Assembly: GCA_044226535.1 (NCBI GenBank)
Contig: JBGAGT010000006.1
Coordinates: 124,001-188,000, forward strand
Length of the DNA stretch: 64,000 bases
Direction of reading: 5' to 3'
Origin: VBCG01 sp044226535
GTDB lineage: Bacteria > Pseudomonadota > Gammaproteobacteria > Burkholderiales > Casimicrobiaceae
Shown here: piece by piece, positions 1 through 8,180 of the stretch
Layout: every line of letters starts with the position of its first letter
How positions within the stretch are numbered: position 1 is the first letter of the stretch
Notes under the pieces: generated by a model
What the model saw: only the letters and a program-made list of their open reading frames with translations
Databases searched by the model: none
What the model was told of the DNA's origin: nothing
Made by a program: the position numbers and the translations under genes

Positions 1-500
1 AGCGTGAAAACCAGCAGCACGCCGGTCGCGCCGTAGACGGAAGGGAGGCGGATGCCGAGCTCGGCCAGCCAGCCGGTGATCACGCCGTTGCGCCCGAGGA
101 GCAGGATCCACGCATAGGCACCGATGAAGGGCGGCGATACGAAGGTGAGCACCACCAGTGCGCGCACCAGGAGCTTGCCGGGGATGTCGAAGCGGCCCAC
201 GAGGTAGGCGAGCGGCGCGCCGAGGAGTGTGGCGAGCACGGTGGCCGCCGCGCTCACCGCGAGGCCGTTGATGAGCGTGCCGTAGTAATAGCGGCGCGTG
301 AAGAACTCGGCGTAAGTGTGCAGCAGCGTCTGCGCGCCCCCCTCGGCACTCGTCATGCTGGAAATGAAGAGCCGCAACAGCGGGTACACCAGGAACAGCA
401 CGAACACGCCGAGCGCTCCAATGGTGACGACGGTCCAGAAGTCGAGCCTGCCGGCGCCGGCCGCGGCCCTCCCACCGGTGGTGCCGCGCGCGCGACTCAC
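1..500 (-). CDS. ABC transporter permease, N-terminal part (runs off left edge)
   Basis: Inner-membrane permease of a binding-protein-dependent importer. On the minus strand a GTG codon at 500 overlaps the ATPase stop as GTGA, and about 166 codons stay open to the window edge. A first membrane helix lies near residues 20-40 (TIGALGVFVLFLVYPLL). After an extracytoplasmic segment come 'LINGLAVSAAATVLATLLG' and 'PLAYLVGRFDIPGK', typical of Fe3+/polyamine/thiamine-type permeases. Third gene of the operon binding protein - ATPase - permease. The C-terminal EAA loop lies outside the window, so total length (one- or two-domain) and substrate are unknown. Confidence 0.85.
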   Translation of the reverse strand, partial: MSRARGTTGGRAAAGAGRLDFWTVVTIGALGVFVLFLVYPLLRLFISSMTSAEGGAQTLLHTYAEFFTRRYYYGTLINGLAVSAAATVLATLLGAPLAYLVGRFDIPGKLLVRALVVLTFVSPPFIGAYAWILLLGRNGVITGWLAELGIRLPSVYGATGVLLVFT

Positions 501-1636
501 AGCTCCACGTCCTGGTCGTTGCCGGCGAAGAGCATCACCTGCGACGGCGCGACCTCGAGCACGACCTCGGCGCCTTCGTGCAGCGCGCCCGCCTCGCCCG
601 ACGCGGCGACCTGCGCGGACACCGGCCGCTCGAGGCCGCAGTCGACCTCGTAGCGCACCTGCGAGCCGAGGTAGGTGCGCGATTGCACGCGGCCCGCGAG
701 CGCGTGGGCCCCGCCACCGTGGACCGCCGCCGTGACCCCGCCGGTGTCGTGCCGCGACGCCACCGTCACGTCCTGCGGCCGGAACCCCGCCCACACGTCA
801 CCGTCATGCCGCGATGCGGTGCCGGCAACACGCAGCCGCGCGCCATTGCCCAGCACCACCTCGGTGACGTCCTCGCGACGCCCGGCGCGTCCACGCAGGA
901 AATTCCCCTCGCCGATGAACTCGGCCACGCGCAGCGAGGCGGGGCGCGCATAGACATGCTCGGGCGTGCCCACCTGCAGCACCACGCCGCCGCTCATCAC
1001 GGCGATGCGGTCGGACAGCGACAGCGCCTCCTCCTGGTCGTGGGTGACGTAGAGGGTGGTGATGCCGAGGCGCCGCTGCAGGCGCTTCAGGTCGTTGCGC
1101 AGGCGCACGCGCAGCCTCGCGTCGAGGTTGGCGAGCGGCTCGTCCATCAGCAGCACGCGCGGCTGCACCGCCACCGCGCGCGCGATGACCACGCGCTGCT
1201 GCTGGCCGCCCGAAAGCTGCTTGGGCATGCGCTTCTCGAGGCCGGTCAGGTCCACCATGGCCAGCGTCTCGGCCACGCGCCGCTCGGCCTCGGCGCCGGT
1301 GATGCCGCGCGCGGTGAGGCCGTAGGCGACGTTGTGCCACACGTCGAGGTGCGGAAAGATGGCGTAGTTCTGGAACACCATCCCCGTGTCGCGCCGCCAG
1401 GCCGGCACGTCGTCGACCACCGCGCCGCCGATGCGGATGTGGCCCTGCGACTGCCGGTAGAAGCCCGCGATGGCGCGCAAGAGCGTGGTCTTGCCGCAGC
1501 CCGAGGGGCCCAGCAGGGTGAAGAACTCGCCGCCGGCGATGGCGAGCGTGGCGTCGCGCACCGCGACGACGTCGTCGAAGCGGATGGTGACGCCCGCGAG
1601 CTCGACGCTCGCGGCGGTGGCCGCGGGAGCGCTCAT
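497..1636 (-). CDS. ABC transporter ATPase (PotA/FbpC-type)
   Basis: Cytoplasmic ATPase of the left-edge importer, 379 residues, the usual length for the PotA/FbpC/MalK class. Visible motifs are Walker A GPSGCGKTT, Q-loop 'VFQNYAIFPHLDV', signature LSGGQQQR, Walker B LLMDEPLANLD and switch His in VTHDQEEALSLSD. Beyond about residue 240 lies a TOBE-like regulatory region. ATG start at 1636. A 145-bp gap filled with REP-like palindromes separates it from the upstream binding-protein gene. The family covers Fe3+, spermidine/putrescine, thiamine and 2-aminoethylphosphonate uptake; the sequence alone does not choose among them. Confidence 0.93.
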   Translation of the reverse strand: MSAPAATAASVELAGVTIRFDDVVAVRDATLAIAGGEFFTLLGPSGCGKTTLLRAIAGFYRQSQGHIRIGGAVVDDVPAWRRDTGMVFQNYAIFPHLDVWHNVAYGLTARGITGAEAERRVAETLAMVDLTGLEKRMPKQLSGGQQQRVVIARAVAVQPRVLLMDEPLANLDARLRVRLRNDLKRLQRRLGITTLYVTHDQEEALSLSDRIAVMSGGVVLQVGTPEHVYARPASLRVAEFIGEGNFLRGRAGRREDVTEVVLGNGARLRVAGTASRHDGDVWAGFRPQDVTVASRHDTGGVTAAVHGGGAHALAGRVQSRTYLGSQVRYEVDCGLERPVSAQVAASGEAGALHEGAEVVLEVAPSQVMLFAGNDQDVEL

Positions 1637-1647
1637 CGCGTGGATGC

Positions 1648-1779
1648 CCGTCCGTCATTCCCGCGAAAGCGGGAACCCACGGTGGGTCCCCGCTTGCGCA
1701 CGTCATTCCCGCGCATGCGGGAATCCAGCGTGGGTCCCCGCTTTCGCGGGGATGACGGGCGCGGGGATGACGGGCGCGG
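1648..1779. repeat. REP-like palindrome cluster
   Basis: Four to five copies of a short imperfect palindrome in alternating orientation. Each is CGTCATTCCCGCG-AAAGC-GGGAACCCA or its C/G-richer variant ending GGGGATGACG. It separates the binding-protein and ATPase genes of one operon and could act as a transcript-stabilising or attenuating hairpin. No tyrosine transposase (RAYT) is visible in the window. Confidence 0.9.
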
Positions 1780-1781
1780 CG

Positions 1782-2792
1782 TCACCGCGTGGCGATCATG
1801 ATCTCCTTCCACTTGGCGAGCCAATCCTTCTGCTGCGCCTTGGCTTCGTCGGTGGGATACGCCAGCACCTTGAGCTGCGACACCGGGGGCATGCCCTCGG
1901 GGAACTTGACGGCGGTGTTGGCGGGGCGGCGGCCGGCGAACTTGTCGACCAGCACCTGCTCCTGCGGCGTCGCGAGCACGAAATCCGCGAACTTCTTCGC
2001 GTTCACCGCGTTGGGGCCGCCCTTGATCAGGAACAGGCCGCCGGGCAGCACCACCACGCCGTCGGCGGGATAGACGATGCCGACCTTGCCGGTCTTCTGC
2101 ACGCGGTACGCGCCTTCCTCGTAGGCGACGCCCAGGGGAGCCTCGCCCTGCGCGACGGCGGTGAAGGGCGCGCTCGAGCTCTCGTCGATGATCATGTTCT
2201 TCGCGAGCTTCTCGATGAACGGCCAGTCGCCGATCAGCTTCCAGTTCACCAGCGCGGCGTACGACGAGCTCGACGACGCAGGATTGGCGAAGCGCACCTT
2301 GCCCTTCCACTTGGGATCGGCCAGGTCGGCCCAGGTCTTCGGCACCTCTGCGGCCGGCACGAGGTCCTTGTTGTAGACGATGACCATCGCGAAGGCGTCG
2401 AAAGGCGCGTTGTAGCCGGTCGGGTCCTTGAACGCGTCGCCGATGTCCTTCATCACCGGCGAGTCGTACTTGACGAAGAGCTCGGGCGCGCTGCCGCCGG
2501 TGGTGGAGCTGCCACCCCACAGCAGGTCGCCCTGCGGGCGGTCCTTCTCGGCCTTGACGCGGCCGAGCAGGTCGCCGGTGCCGCCGGTGATGAGCTCGAC
2601 CTTGACGCCGGGGTTCTCCTTCTCGAAGGCCTTGACGAAGGTGTCGACCATCTCGGTGGGGTGCGAGGCGTACAGCACCAGCGACTTGGTGGCCGCGGCC
2701 TGGCCGGGCGTGCCGCTGTCCGAGCAGGCGGCGAGGAATGCGGCGGCGGACAGCGCAGCGACGGCTGCGATGGAGCGGACGGCGAGCTTCAC
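1782..2792 (-). CDS. ABC transporter substrate-binding lipoprotein
   Basis: Periplasmic binding component, 336 residues. GTG start at 2792 has a good ribosome site (GAGGAGA, 7 nt away). Residues 1-22 form a lipoprotein signal with lipobox LAAC (Cys22). The mature protein is of the AfuA/FutA/PotD-like class: 'LVLYASHPTEMVDTFVKAF' near the N-terminus and 'TWADLADPKWKGKV' mid-protein. The paired tyrosines that bind iron in FbpA-like proteins are not evident, so iron is not supported. First gene of the operon. Confidence 0.9.
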   Translation of the reverse strand: MKLAVRSIAAVAALSAAAFLAACSDSGTPGQAAATKSLVLYASHPTEMVDTFVKAFEKENPGVKVELITGGTGDLLGRVKAEKDRPQGDLLWGGSSTTGGSAPELFVKYDSPVMKDIGDAFKDPTGYNAPFDAFAMVIVYNKDLVPAAEVPKTWADLADPKWKGKVRFANPASSSSSYAALVNWKLIGDWPFIEKLAKNMIIDESSSAPFTAVAQGEAPLGVAYEEGAYRVQKTGKVGIVYPADGVVVLPGGLFLIKGGPNAVNAKKFADFVLATPQEQVLVDKFAGRRPANTAVKFPEGMPPVSQLKVLAYPTDEAKAQQKDWLAKWKEIMIATR

Positions 2793-2881
2793 GGATGTCT
2801 CCTCGGGTTGCGCGAAGCGAGGCTTGCGGCCGCTGCACGGGCCATGGCCTCGACGGTGTATTGGGGCTCGACGCGAGCCTC

Positions 2882-2896
2882 CTGTAAATATTACAG
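2882..2896. promoter_or_regulatory. Inverted repeat CTGTAA-ATA-TTACAG, candidate operator
   Basis: A perfect 6-bp inverted repeat with a 3-bp centre, in an AT-rich patch between the divergent binding-protein gene (minus) and ridA (plus). It lies about 90 bp upstream of the binding-protein start and 137 bp upstream of ridA, a reasonable place for a dimeric repressor or activator of either unit. The regulator is not in the window. Confidence 0.4.
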
Positions 2897-3032
2897 TTTT
2901 ACGACAAGACGCGTTGGCGCCCCTGCCCGAAAGGGGCTCCCGGGACGCTTGCTACACTCGGGCGACGCGTTCCGATCCGCTGGTTTCGCAGCTGCGATCC
3001 CCTTCGCCACCCCCTCGAAACTGGAGTCCGCC

Positions 3033-3461
3033 GTGCCCAAGACCCCGACCTCCCGCACCGCCGCCGTGCGCCCGCCTACCAAGAAGCCCGTCCACAGCAG
3101 CGGCGCGCCCGCCGCCATCGGCCCCTACTCGCAGGCCATCGCCGTCGGCCGCACGCTATGGATGTCGGGCCAGATCGCGCTCGATCCCGTGAGCATGACC
3201 ATCGTCGAAGGCGGCATCGAGGCGCAGGCCACGCGGGTGCTGGACAACATGCGCGCCGTGCTCGCGGCCTCGGGTGCAACGCTCGACGACATCGTCAAGC
3301 TCACCATCCTGCTCACCGACCTCGCGGACTTCGCCAAGGTGAACGAGCTGATGGCCGCGGCGTTCAAGGCGCCGTATCCCGCGCGCTCGACCTACCAGGT
3401 CGCGGCGCTGCCACGCGGCTCGCGCATCGAGGTCGAGGCGATCGCGTTGCTGCCTGCGTGA
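3033..3461 (+). CDS. ridA: RidA family enamine/imine deaminase
   Basis: Cytosolic trimeric enzyme that hydrolyses reactive enamine/imine intermediates such as 2-aminoacrylate released by PLP enzymes. 142 residues; GTG start at 3033 preceded by GGAG with 6-nt spacing. Family motifs: 'AIGPYSQAI' near residue 30, 'LWMSGQIALDP', the conserved arginine in 'YPARSTYQVAALPRGSRIE', and the C-terminal VEAIAL strand. The N-terminus has about 25 extra Lys/Pro/Ala-rich residues compared with E. coli RidA. Its stop overlaps recG as GTGA, so the two are co-translated. Confidence 0.93.
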   Translation: MPKTPTSRTAAVRPPTKKPVHSSGAPAAIGPYSQAIAVGRTLWMSGQIALDPVSMTIVEGGIEAQATRVLDNMRAVLAASGATLDDIVKLTILLTDLADFAKVNELMAAAFKAPYPARSTYQVAALPRGSRIEVEAIALLPA

Positions 3462-5707
3462 AGAAGAAGGGCGCCCGCGACAAGCCGGCCGCGTCCAACA
3501 CGCTCGCCGACAAGCTCGCGCGACTCGGCATCGCGCGCGAGGAAGACCTCGTGCTGCACCTGCCGCTGCGCTACGAGGACCGCACGCGGCTTACGCCGCT
3601 GGCCGAGGTCGTGGCGGGGACGACGGTGCAGACCGAAGGGCGCATCGTGCGCGCCGAGGTGCAGTTCCGGCCGCGCCGCCAGCTCGTGGCGACGATCGAG
3701 GAAGGCGAAGGCGGGCGCCGCGCGGTGCTCGCGCTGCGCTTCTTCACCTTCTATCCCAACCAGCAGAAGGCGTTGCAGCCGGGTGAGCGGCTGCGCGTGT
3801 ACGGCGACGTGCGCGAGGGCCACTTCGGGCCCGAGATCGTGCATCCGCAGTTCACCGTGCTGCGCGACGATCCCGCGCACACGACACCCTTGCCCGACCG
3901 CCTGACGCCCGTCTACCCCACCACCGCGGGCCTCGGCCAGGAGACGCTGCGCGCGAAAATCGAGCGCGCGCTCGCGGCCGACCCATCGCGGCTCGCCGAG
4001 GTGCTGCCCGAGGACTTCGTCGCGCGGCAAAAGCTGTGGAAGTTCGGTGACGCGGTCACGTTCCTGCACGCGCCGCCGCCGCGGCTGTCGTCGCTGACGC
4101 AGCGCGCGCTCGACGCGCGCACGCATCCCGCCTGGACGCGCCTCAAGTTCGACGAGCTCCTCGCGCAGCAGCTCTCGATGAAAATGCACCGCCGCGCGCG
4201 CGCCGAGCGGCGCGCGCCGGTGCTCACTGGCACGGGCGCGCTGACCAGGCTGCTGCTCGAGCGCGTGGGCTTCAATCTGACGCGCGCACAGGAAAAGGTG
4301 TGGCGCGAGATCGCGCACGACCTCAAGCGCGGGCAACCCATGCAGCGCCTGCTGCAGGGCGACGTGGGTGCGGGCAAGACCATTGTCGCGGCGCTCGCGG
4401 CATTGCAGTCGATCGAGAGCGGTCGGCCCGTGGCGTTCATGGCGCCCACCGAGATCCTCGCCGAGCAGCACTACCGCAAGCTCGCCGCCTGGCTCGAGGG
4501 GCTGCCGGTGAAGATCGCATGGCTGTCGGGCTCACTGCCCGCCAAGGAGCGCCGCGCGGCGCTCGAGGCCATCGCCTCCGGCACGGCGCAGTTCGCGGTG
4601 GGCACGCACGCGCTGTTCCAGGAGGGTGTGGAGATGCCGCAGCTCGGTCTCGCGATCATCGACGAGCAGCACCGCTTCGGCGTCGCGCAGCGCCTGGCAC
4701 TGCGTGGCAAGAGCATGGCCGACGCGCACCAGCTCATGATGAGCGCCACGCCCATCCCGCGCACGCTGGCCATGTCGTTCTACGCCGACCTCGACGTGTC
4801 GGTGATCGACGAGCTGCCGCCGGGCCGCAAGGCGGTGAGCACGCGGCTCGTCAACCAGAAGCGCCGTGCCGAGATCATCGCGCACGTCGCCAAGCGCTGC
4901 GCCGGCGGCGGGCAGGCCTACTGGGTGTGCCCGCTGATCGAGGAGAGCGAGAAGCTCGAGCTGCAGACGGCGGTGGCGTTGCATGCGGAGCTGACCGCCG
5001 CCTACTCCGTCATCGCCGCGCCTGTCATCCCCGCGCAAGCGGGGACCCACGATATACCGGTGGATTCCCGCCTTCGCGGGAATGACGGCGAGGTGGATTC
5101 CCGCCTTCGCAGGAATGACGGCGAGGTGGATTCCCGCCTTCGCGGGAATGACGGGGAAGACGGGAATGACAGGCGTTTGCGCGTCGGGCTGCTCCACGGC
5201 CGCATGAAACCCGCCGAGAAGGCCGCGACCATGGCGGCCTTCGTCGCGGGCGAGATCGACGTGCTGGTTGCCACCACCGTCATCGAAGTGGGTGTCGACG
5301 TGCCCAACGCCGCGACCATGGTCATCGAGCACGCCGAGCGCTTCGGCCTCGCGCAGCTCCACCAGCTGCGCGGCCGCGTGGGCCGCGGCGACGCCGAGGC
5401 GCAGTGCATCCTGCTGTTCGAGGAGCCGCTCGGCGACACCGCCAAGGAGCGGCTGAAGGTGATCTTCGAGAACACCGACGGCTTCGAGATCGCGCGCCAG
5501 GACCTCCTGATCCGCGGTCCCGGCGAGTTCCTCGGTGCGCGCCAGTCCGGCGTGCCGCTGCTGCGCTTCGCCGACCTGGAGCGCGACGTCGCGTTGATCG
5601 AGCTCGCGCGCGATGCTGCCGACGAGCTCCTGCGCAAGGACCCGGCCGCCGCCGAGGCACACCTGATGCGCTGGCTGGGCGGCAAGAGCGAGTTCGTCAG
5701 GGCGTAG
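3458..5707 (+). CDS. recG: ATP-dependent DNA helicase RecG with in-frame repeat insertion
   Basis: Branch-migration helicase that remodels stalled replication forks. GTG start at 3458 overlaps ridA; 749 residues against about 690 usual. The N-terminal OB-like wedge domain is followed by Walker A GDVGAGKT near residue 302, DEQH motif II near 402, motif III 'MSATPIPRT', and in the second RecA lobe 'LLHGRMKPAEK', 'ATTVIEVGVDVPNA' and 'QLHQLRGRVGRG'. About 50 residues (roughly 521-571) between 'LHAELTAAYSV' and 'LRVGLLHGRMK' are translated REP repeats with the periodic unit DSRLRGNDGEV. The frame stays open and all helicase motifs remain, so the gene looks functional with an extra surface loop. 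Confidence 0.95.
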   Translation: MKKKGARDKPAASNTLADKLARLGIAREEDLVLHLPLRYEDRTRLTPLAEVVAGTTVQTEGRIVRAEVQFRPRRQLVATIEEGEGGRRAVLALRFFTFYPNQQKALQPGERLRVYGDVREGHFGPEIVHPQFTVLRDDPAHTTPLPDRLTPVYPTTAGLGQETLRAKIERALAADPSRLAEVLPEDFVARQKLWKFGDAVTFLHAPPPRLSSLTQRALDARTHPAWTRLKFDELLAQQLSMKMHRRARAERRAPVLTGTGALTRLLLERVGFNLTRAQEKVWREIAHDLKRGQPMQRLLQGDVGAGKTIVAALAALQSIESGRPVAFMAPTEILAEQHYRKLAAWLEGLPVKIAWLSGSLPAKERRAALEAIASGTAQFAVGTHALFQEGVEMPQLGLAIIDEQHRFGVAQRLALRGKSMADAHQLMMSATPIPRTLAMSFYADLDVSVIDELPPGRKAVSTRLVNQKRRAEIIAHVAKRCAGGGQAYWVCPLIEESEKLELQTAVALHAELTAAYSVIAAPVIPAQAGTHDIPVDSRLRGNDGEVDSRLRRNDGEVDSRLRGNDGEDGNDRRLRVGLLHGRMKPAEKAATMAAFVAGEIDVLVATTVIEVGVDVPNAATMVIEHAERFGLAQLHQLRGRVGRGDAEAQCILLFEEPLGDTAKERLKVIFENTDGFEIARQDLLIRGPGEFLGARQSGVPLLRFADLERDVALIELARDAADELLRKDPAAAEAHLMRWLGGKSEFVRA
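5022..5170. repeat. REP-like repeats inside recG
   Basis: One GTCATCCCCGCG-type unit followed by three tandem units of about 33 bp, each GTGGATTCCCGCC-TTCGC-GGGAATGACGG, then a partial copy. All lie within the recG reading frame. Unit length is a multiple of three and none of the copies introduces a stop. Confidence 0.92.
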
Positions 5708-5792
5708 CGGCCCACGCGTCGGACCGGCCACGCTGTCGTGAGCATGTCCATGCGCATTGACGTTCGACCTCCCGTATCATATTATCGGCGAT

Positions 5793-6230
5793 ATGAAACT
5801 GCTGCGGGTGACGCTCGATACGAACGTGCTCGTGGCGGGACTGCGAAGCCGCAACGGGGCGTCCTTCCAGGTACTTGCCGAGTGGTTGCAAGGGACGTTC
5901 GAGGCATGTGCGTCGGTTCCGCTATGGGTGGAGTACGAGGCGACGCTCAAGCGCAGCGACATCGCGGCCGTTCACCGCTTGCCAGACGCCGACATCGACG
6001 CGTTGATGGCGGCATGGGTATGTCACGTTCGTCCGTGCGAGTTGCACTTCACATGGCGGCCGCAGCTCAAAGACCCAAAGGACGAAATGGTGCTCGAGAC
6101 GGCGCTGAGTGGGCAGGCCCATGCACTCGTCACGTTCGATGGAGCCGACTTCCAGCCAGCGGCGCAGCGCTTCAACGTGCCGGTGTGGCGGCCAAGCGAG
6201 TTGCTGCCGCGGTTGAGGACACGAACATGA
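5793..6230 (+). CDS. PIN-domain toxin (putative ribonuclease)
   Basis: 145-residue PIN-domain protein, probably the toxin of a type II toxin-antitoxin pair; the family cleaves RNA using acidic residues. Visible acidic positions: D in 'LDTNVLVAGLRS', E in 'WVEYEATLK', D/E in 'DPKDEMVLETA' and D in 'LVTFDGADF'. ATG at 5793 is preferred over upstream codons because the domain begins there. An 11-bp palindrome TATCG-G-CGATA (5783-5793) abuts the start codon and could be an autoregulatory site. Overlaps the next gene as ATGA. Confidence 0.8.
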   Translation: MKLLRVTLDTNVLVAGLRSRNGASFQVLAEWLQGTFEACASVPLWVEYEATLKRSDIAAVHRLPDADIDALMAAWVCHVRPCELHFTWRPQLKDPKDEMVLETALSGQAHALVTFDGADFQPAAQRFNVPVWRPSELLPRLRTRT

Positions 6231-6598
6231 GCAATTACGCGCTGCGCATTCCCGATTCGCTTTTCGAATATGCGCGAAGGTGCGCCGACGAGGAGAACGT
6301 ATCGATGAACCAGTTCTTCGTCATGGCGATCGCGGAAAAGGTCTCGGCACTCAAGACGGCCGAGTATTTTGCGGAACGCGCGAAAGCTGCGGACCCCAGG
6401 CTCGCCGCAAACATTCTCCGGAAGATTGCCGACCGCCCGCCCGAACCGGGTGACGAGATGGTGCCGACGCCGGCGGTGGGCGAAGCGCGCGCGACCTACG
6501 CCTCGAAGCGTACGGTGGTCGCAAAGCGCAACGGCGCGGCAAAGGCTGCCGGTGTACCAAAGCGCGTGACGAAAGGGCGCAAACGTTCCGGTGGATGA
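6227..6598 (+). CDS. Putative antitoxin, ribbon-helix-helix-like with Lys-rich tail
   Basis: 123 residues, probable partner of the upstream PIN toxin. The first 50 residues ('YALRIPDSLFEYARRCADEE' then 'VSMNQFFVMAIAEKV') have the strand-helix-helix pattern of HicB/CopG-type antitoxins. The last 30 residues are rich in Lys/Arg/Ala (KRNGAAKAAGVPKRVTKGRK), suggesting non-specific DNA binding. Toxin-before-antitoxin order with a 4-bp overlap. The family assignment comes from pattern only. Confidence 0.65.
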   Translation: MSNYALRIPDSLFEYARRCADEENVSMNQFFVMAIAEKVSALKTAEYFAERAKAADPRLAANILRKIADRPPEPGDEMVPTPAVGEARATYASKRTVVAKRNGAAKAAGVPKRVTKGRKRSGG

Positions 6599-6650
6599 AA
6601 TCCCCGGCGCAACGTAGCATCGACGCTTCCCACCGAGCCAGGATCCCGCC

Positions 6651-7487
6651 TTGAGCGCACGCACCGAAGAAACCCGCCTGCCCACCACCAAGGGGCTGCA
6701 CATCAACGTCGCGTCATGGGTGCCCGAAGGCGCCGCGCGTGCGGTGGTGGTCATCGTCCCGGGATTCAACTCGCACAGCGGCCACTACGGCTGGGTGGCG
6801 GCGCAACTCAACGCTGCGGGCCTCGCGGCGTACGCCGTCGACCTGCGCGGCCGCGGCAAGTCGGACGGCGAGCGCTTCTACGTCGAAAGCTTCGAGGACT
6901 ACGTGGCCGACGCGAACGTGGCGGTGCTGCACGCGCGTGCCGCGCATCCGGGCGTGCCGATGTTCGTGCTGGGGCATAGCGCGGGTGGCGTGGTCGCGAG
7001 CCTGTACGCGCTCGAGCACCAGCGGGAGCTCGCGGGGCTGGTGTGCGAAAGCTTCGCCTTCCGCGTGCCCGCGCCCGACTTCGCGCTGGCCGCCATCAAG
7101 GGCATCGCGCACATCGCGCCGCACGCGCACATCCTCAAGCTGCCCAACAAGGCCTTCTCACGCGATCCCGCCGTGGTGGCGGCGATGGACGCCGACCCGC
7201 TGATCGCGCACGAGGTGCAGCCCACGCGCACCGTCGCCGAGATGGTGAAGGCCGACGTGCGGCTGGAAAAGGGCTTTCCCGACATCAAGCTGCCGCTCTT
7301 CGTCCTGCACGGCACGGCGGACACGGCCACCCGGCCGGCGGGCAGCCAGCAGTTCCACGACCAGGCCGGCTCGGCCGACAAGATGCTGAAGCTCTACCCC
7401 GGCCACTTCCACGACCCGCTGCACGACACGGGCAAGGAAGCGGTGATGGCCGATGTCGTGGCGTGGCTCGCGGCGCGTATCCGCTAG
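6651..7487 (+). CDS. Alpha/beta hydrolase, monoacylglycerol lipase-like
   Basis: Serine hydrolase of 278 residues if translation begins at TTG 6651. Nucleophile elbow GHSAGG (Ser about residue 109), oxyanion motif 'VPGFNSHSGHYGW', acid in 'LHGTADTAT' and catalytic His in 'YPGHFHDPLHD' complete the triad. 'VDLRGRGKSDG' is typical of the Hydrolase_4/lysophospholipase group that releases fatty acids from monoglycerides. No signal peptide. No ATG is available upstream of the first strand in this frame, which supports the TTG start, but start confidence is moderate. Confidence 0.85.
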   Translation: MSARTEETRLPTTKGLHINVASWVPEGAARAVVVIVPGFNSHSGHYGWVAAQLNAAGLAAYAVDLRGRGKSDGERFYVESFEDYVADANVAVLHARAAHPGVPMFVLGHSAGGVVASLYALEHQRELAGLVCESFAFRVPAPDFALAAIKGIAHIAPHAHILKLPNKAFSRDPAVVAAMDADPLIAHEVQPTRTVAEMVKADVRLEKGFPDIKLPLFVLHGTADTATRPAGSQQFHDQAGSADKMLKLYPGHFHDPLHDTGKEAVMADVVAWLAARIR

Positions 7488-7488
7488 C

Positions 7489-8031
7489 GTGATCGCCGTC
7501 GGCGCCGATGGGCGCAAGGGCATCGATCCACGGCGGCTGGCCGTGCGCTGTGTGCTCGCACTCGCCTTCACGCTCCCCCTCCTCGCGAGCGACCCCTGCC
7601 TCGCCCTCAACACGCTGCACGGCCGCGTGATATCGGTCTCCGACGGCGACACCCTCACCGTGCTCGACGCCGCCAGGCGGCCCTATCGCATCCGGCTCGC
7701 CGGCATCGACGCGCCCGAGCGCGCGCAGCCCTATGCCAACGTGTCGCGACAGGCGCTGGTCGCGCGCACGATGCATCGCGAGGTCACCGTGCAGTGGTCG
7801 AAGCTCGACCGCTACGACCGCATCGTCGGCACCGTGCTGGTGGACGGCATCGACGTCAACCTCGCGCAGGTCGCCGACGGCCTCGCCTGGCACTACCGGC
7901 AGTACGACCGCGAGCAGTCGTTCGAGGATCGCCTGCGCTACCAGCAGGCGGAGGACTGGGCGCGCAAGCGGGGAATAGGGTTGTGGGCGGGCCCAAACCC
8001 CGTGCCGCCCTGGAAATTCCGCCGCGAATAG
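7489..8031 (+). CDS. Secreted thermonuclease (SNase family)
   Basis: 180-residue staphylococcal-nuclease-like protein. GTG at 7489 lies one base after the stop of the hydrolase gene. Residues about 18-38 (LAVRCVLALAFTLPLLASDP) form a hydrophobic export signal. The OB-fold domain has 'VSDGDTLTVL', the catalytic Arg/Glu pair in 'IRLAGIDAPERAQPY' and the second Arg in 'LDRYDRIVGTV', so a Ca2+-dependent phosphodiesterase is expected. 'GLWAGPNPVPPWKFRR' at the C-terminus is the usual end of proteobacterial periplasmic SNases. Confidence 0.9.
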   Translation: MIAVGADGRKGIDPRRLAVRCVLALAFTLPLLASDPCLALNTLHGRVISVSDGDTLTVLDAARRPYRIRLAGIDAPERAQPYANVSRQALVARTMHREVTVQWSKLDRYDRIVGTVLVDGIDVNLAQVADGLAWHYRQYDREQSFEDRLRYQQAEDWARKRGIGLWAGPNPVPPWKFRRE

Positions 8032-8148
8032 TCATCCCCACGCCCGTCATCCCCACGCCCGTCATCCCCGCGCCCGTCATCCCGCGCCCGTCATCCCCGC
8101 GCCCGTCATCCCCACGCCCGTCATCCCCGCGAAAGCGGGGACCCACCG
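8032..8148. repeat. Tandem array of 15-bp REP half-units
   Basis: About seven head-to-tail copies of CCCGTCATCCCC(A/G)CG, one shortened by a base, ending in one complete REP palindrome (CGCGAAAGCGGGGACCC). Only one arm of the palindrome has been amplified, suggesting slippage or unequal exchange. The copies abut each other with no unique spacers. Confidence 0.9.
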
Positions 8149-8180
8149 CCCCACGGCGGTGTCTCGCCAGATGAGCCGGG

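Noticed and set aside
578..1801. Long open frame antisense to the ABC ATPase gene
   Set aside because: High-GC DNA keeps complementary frames open. The residue mix is Arg/Ala/His-rich without any domain, while the minus-strand frame has all ATPase motifs.
1782..2792. Specific assignment as a ferric iron-binding protein
   Set aside because: The class includes Fe3+ binders, but the adjacent tyrosine pair expected for iron is not apparent; left as unknown substrate.
8032..8148. Possible CRISPR array
   Set aside because: Units are contiguous 15-bp repeats without spacers and belong to the REP family; no cas genes are present.
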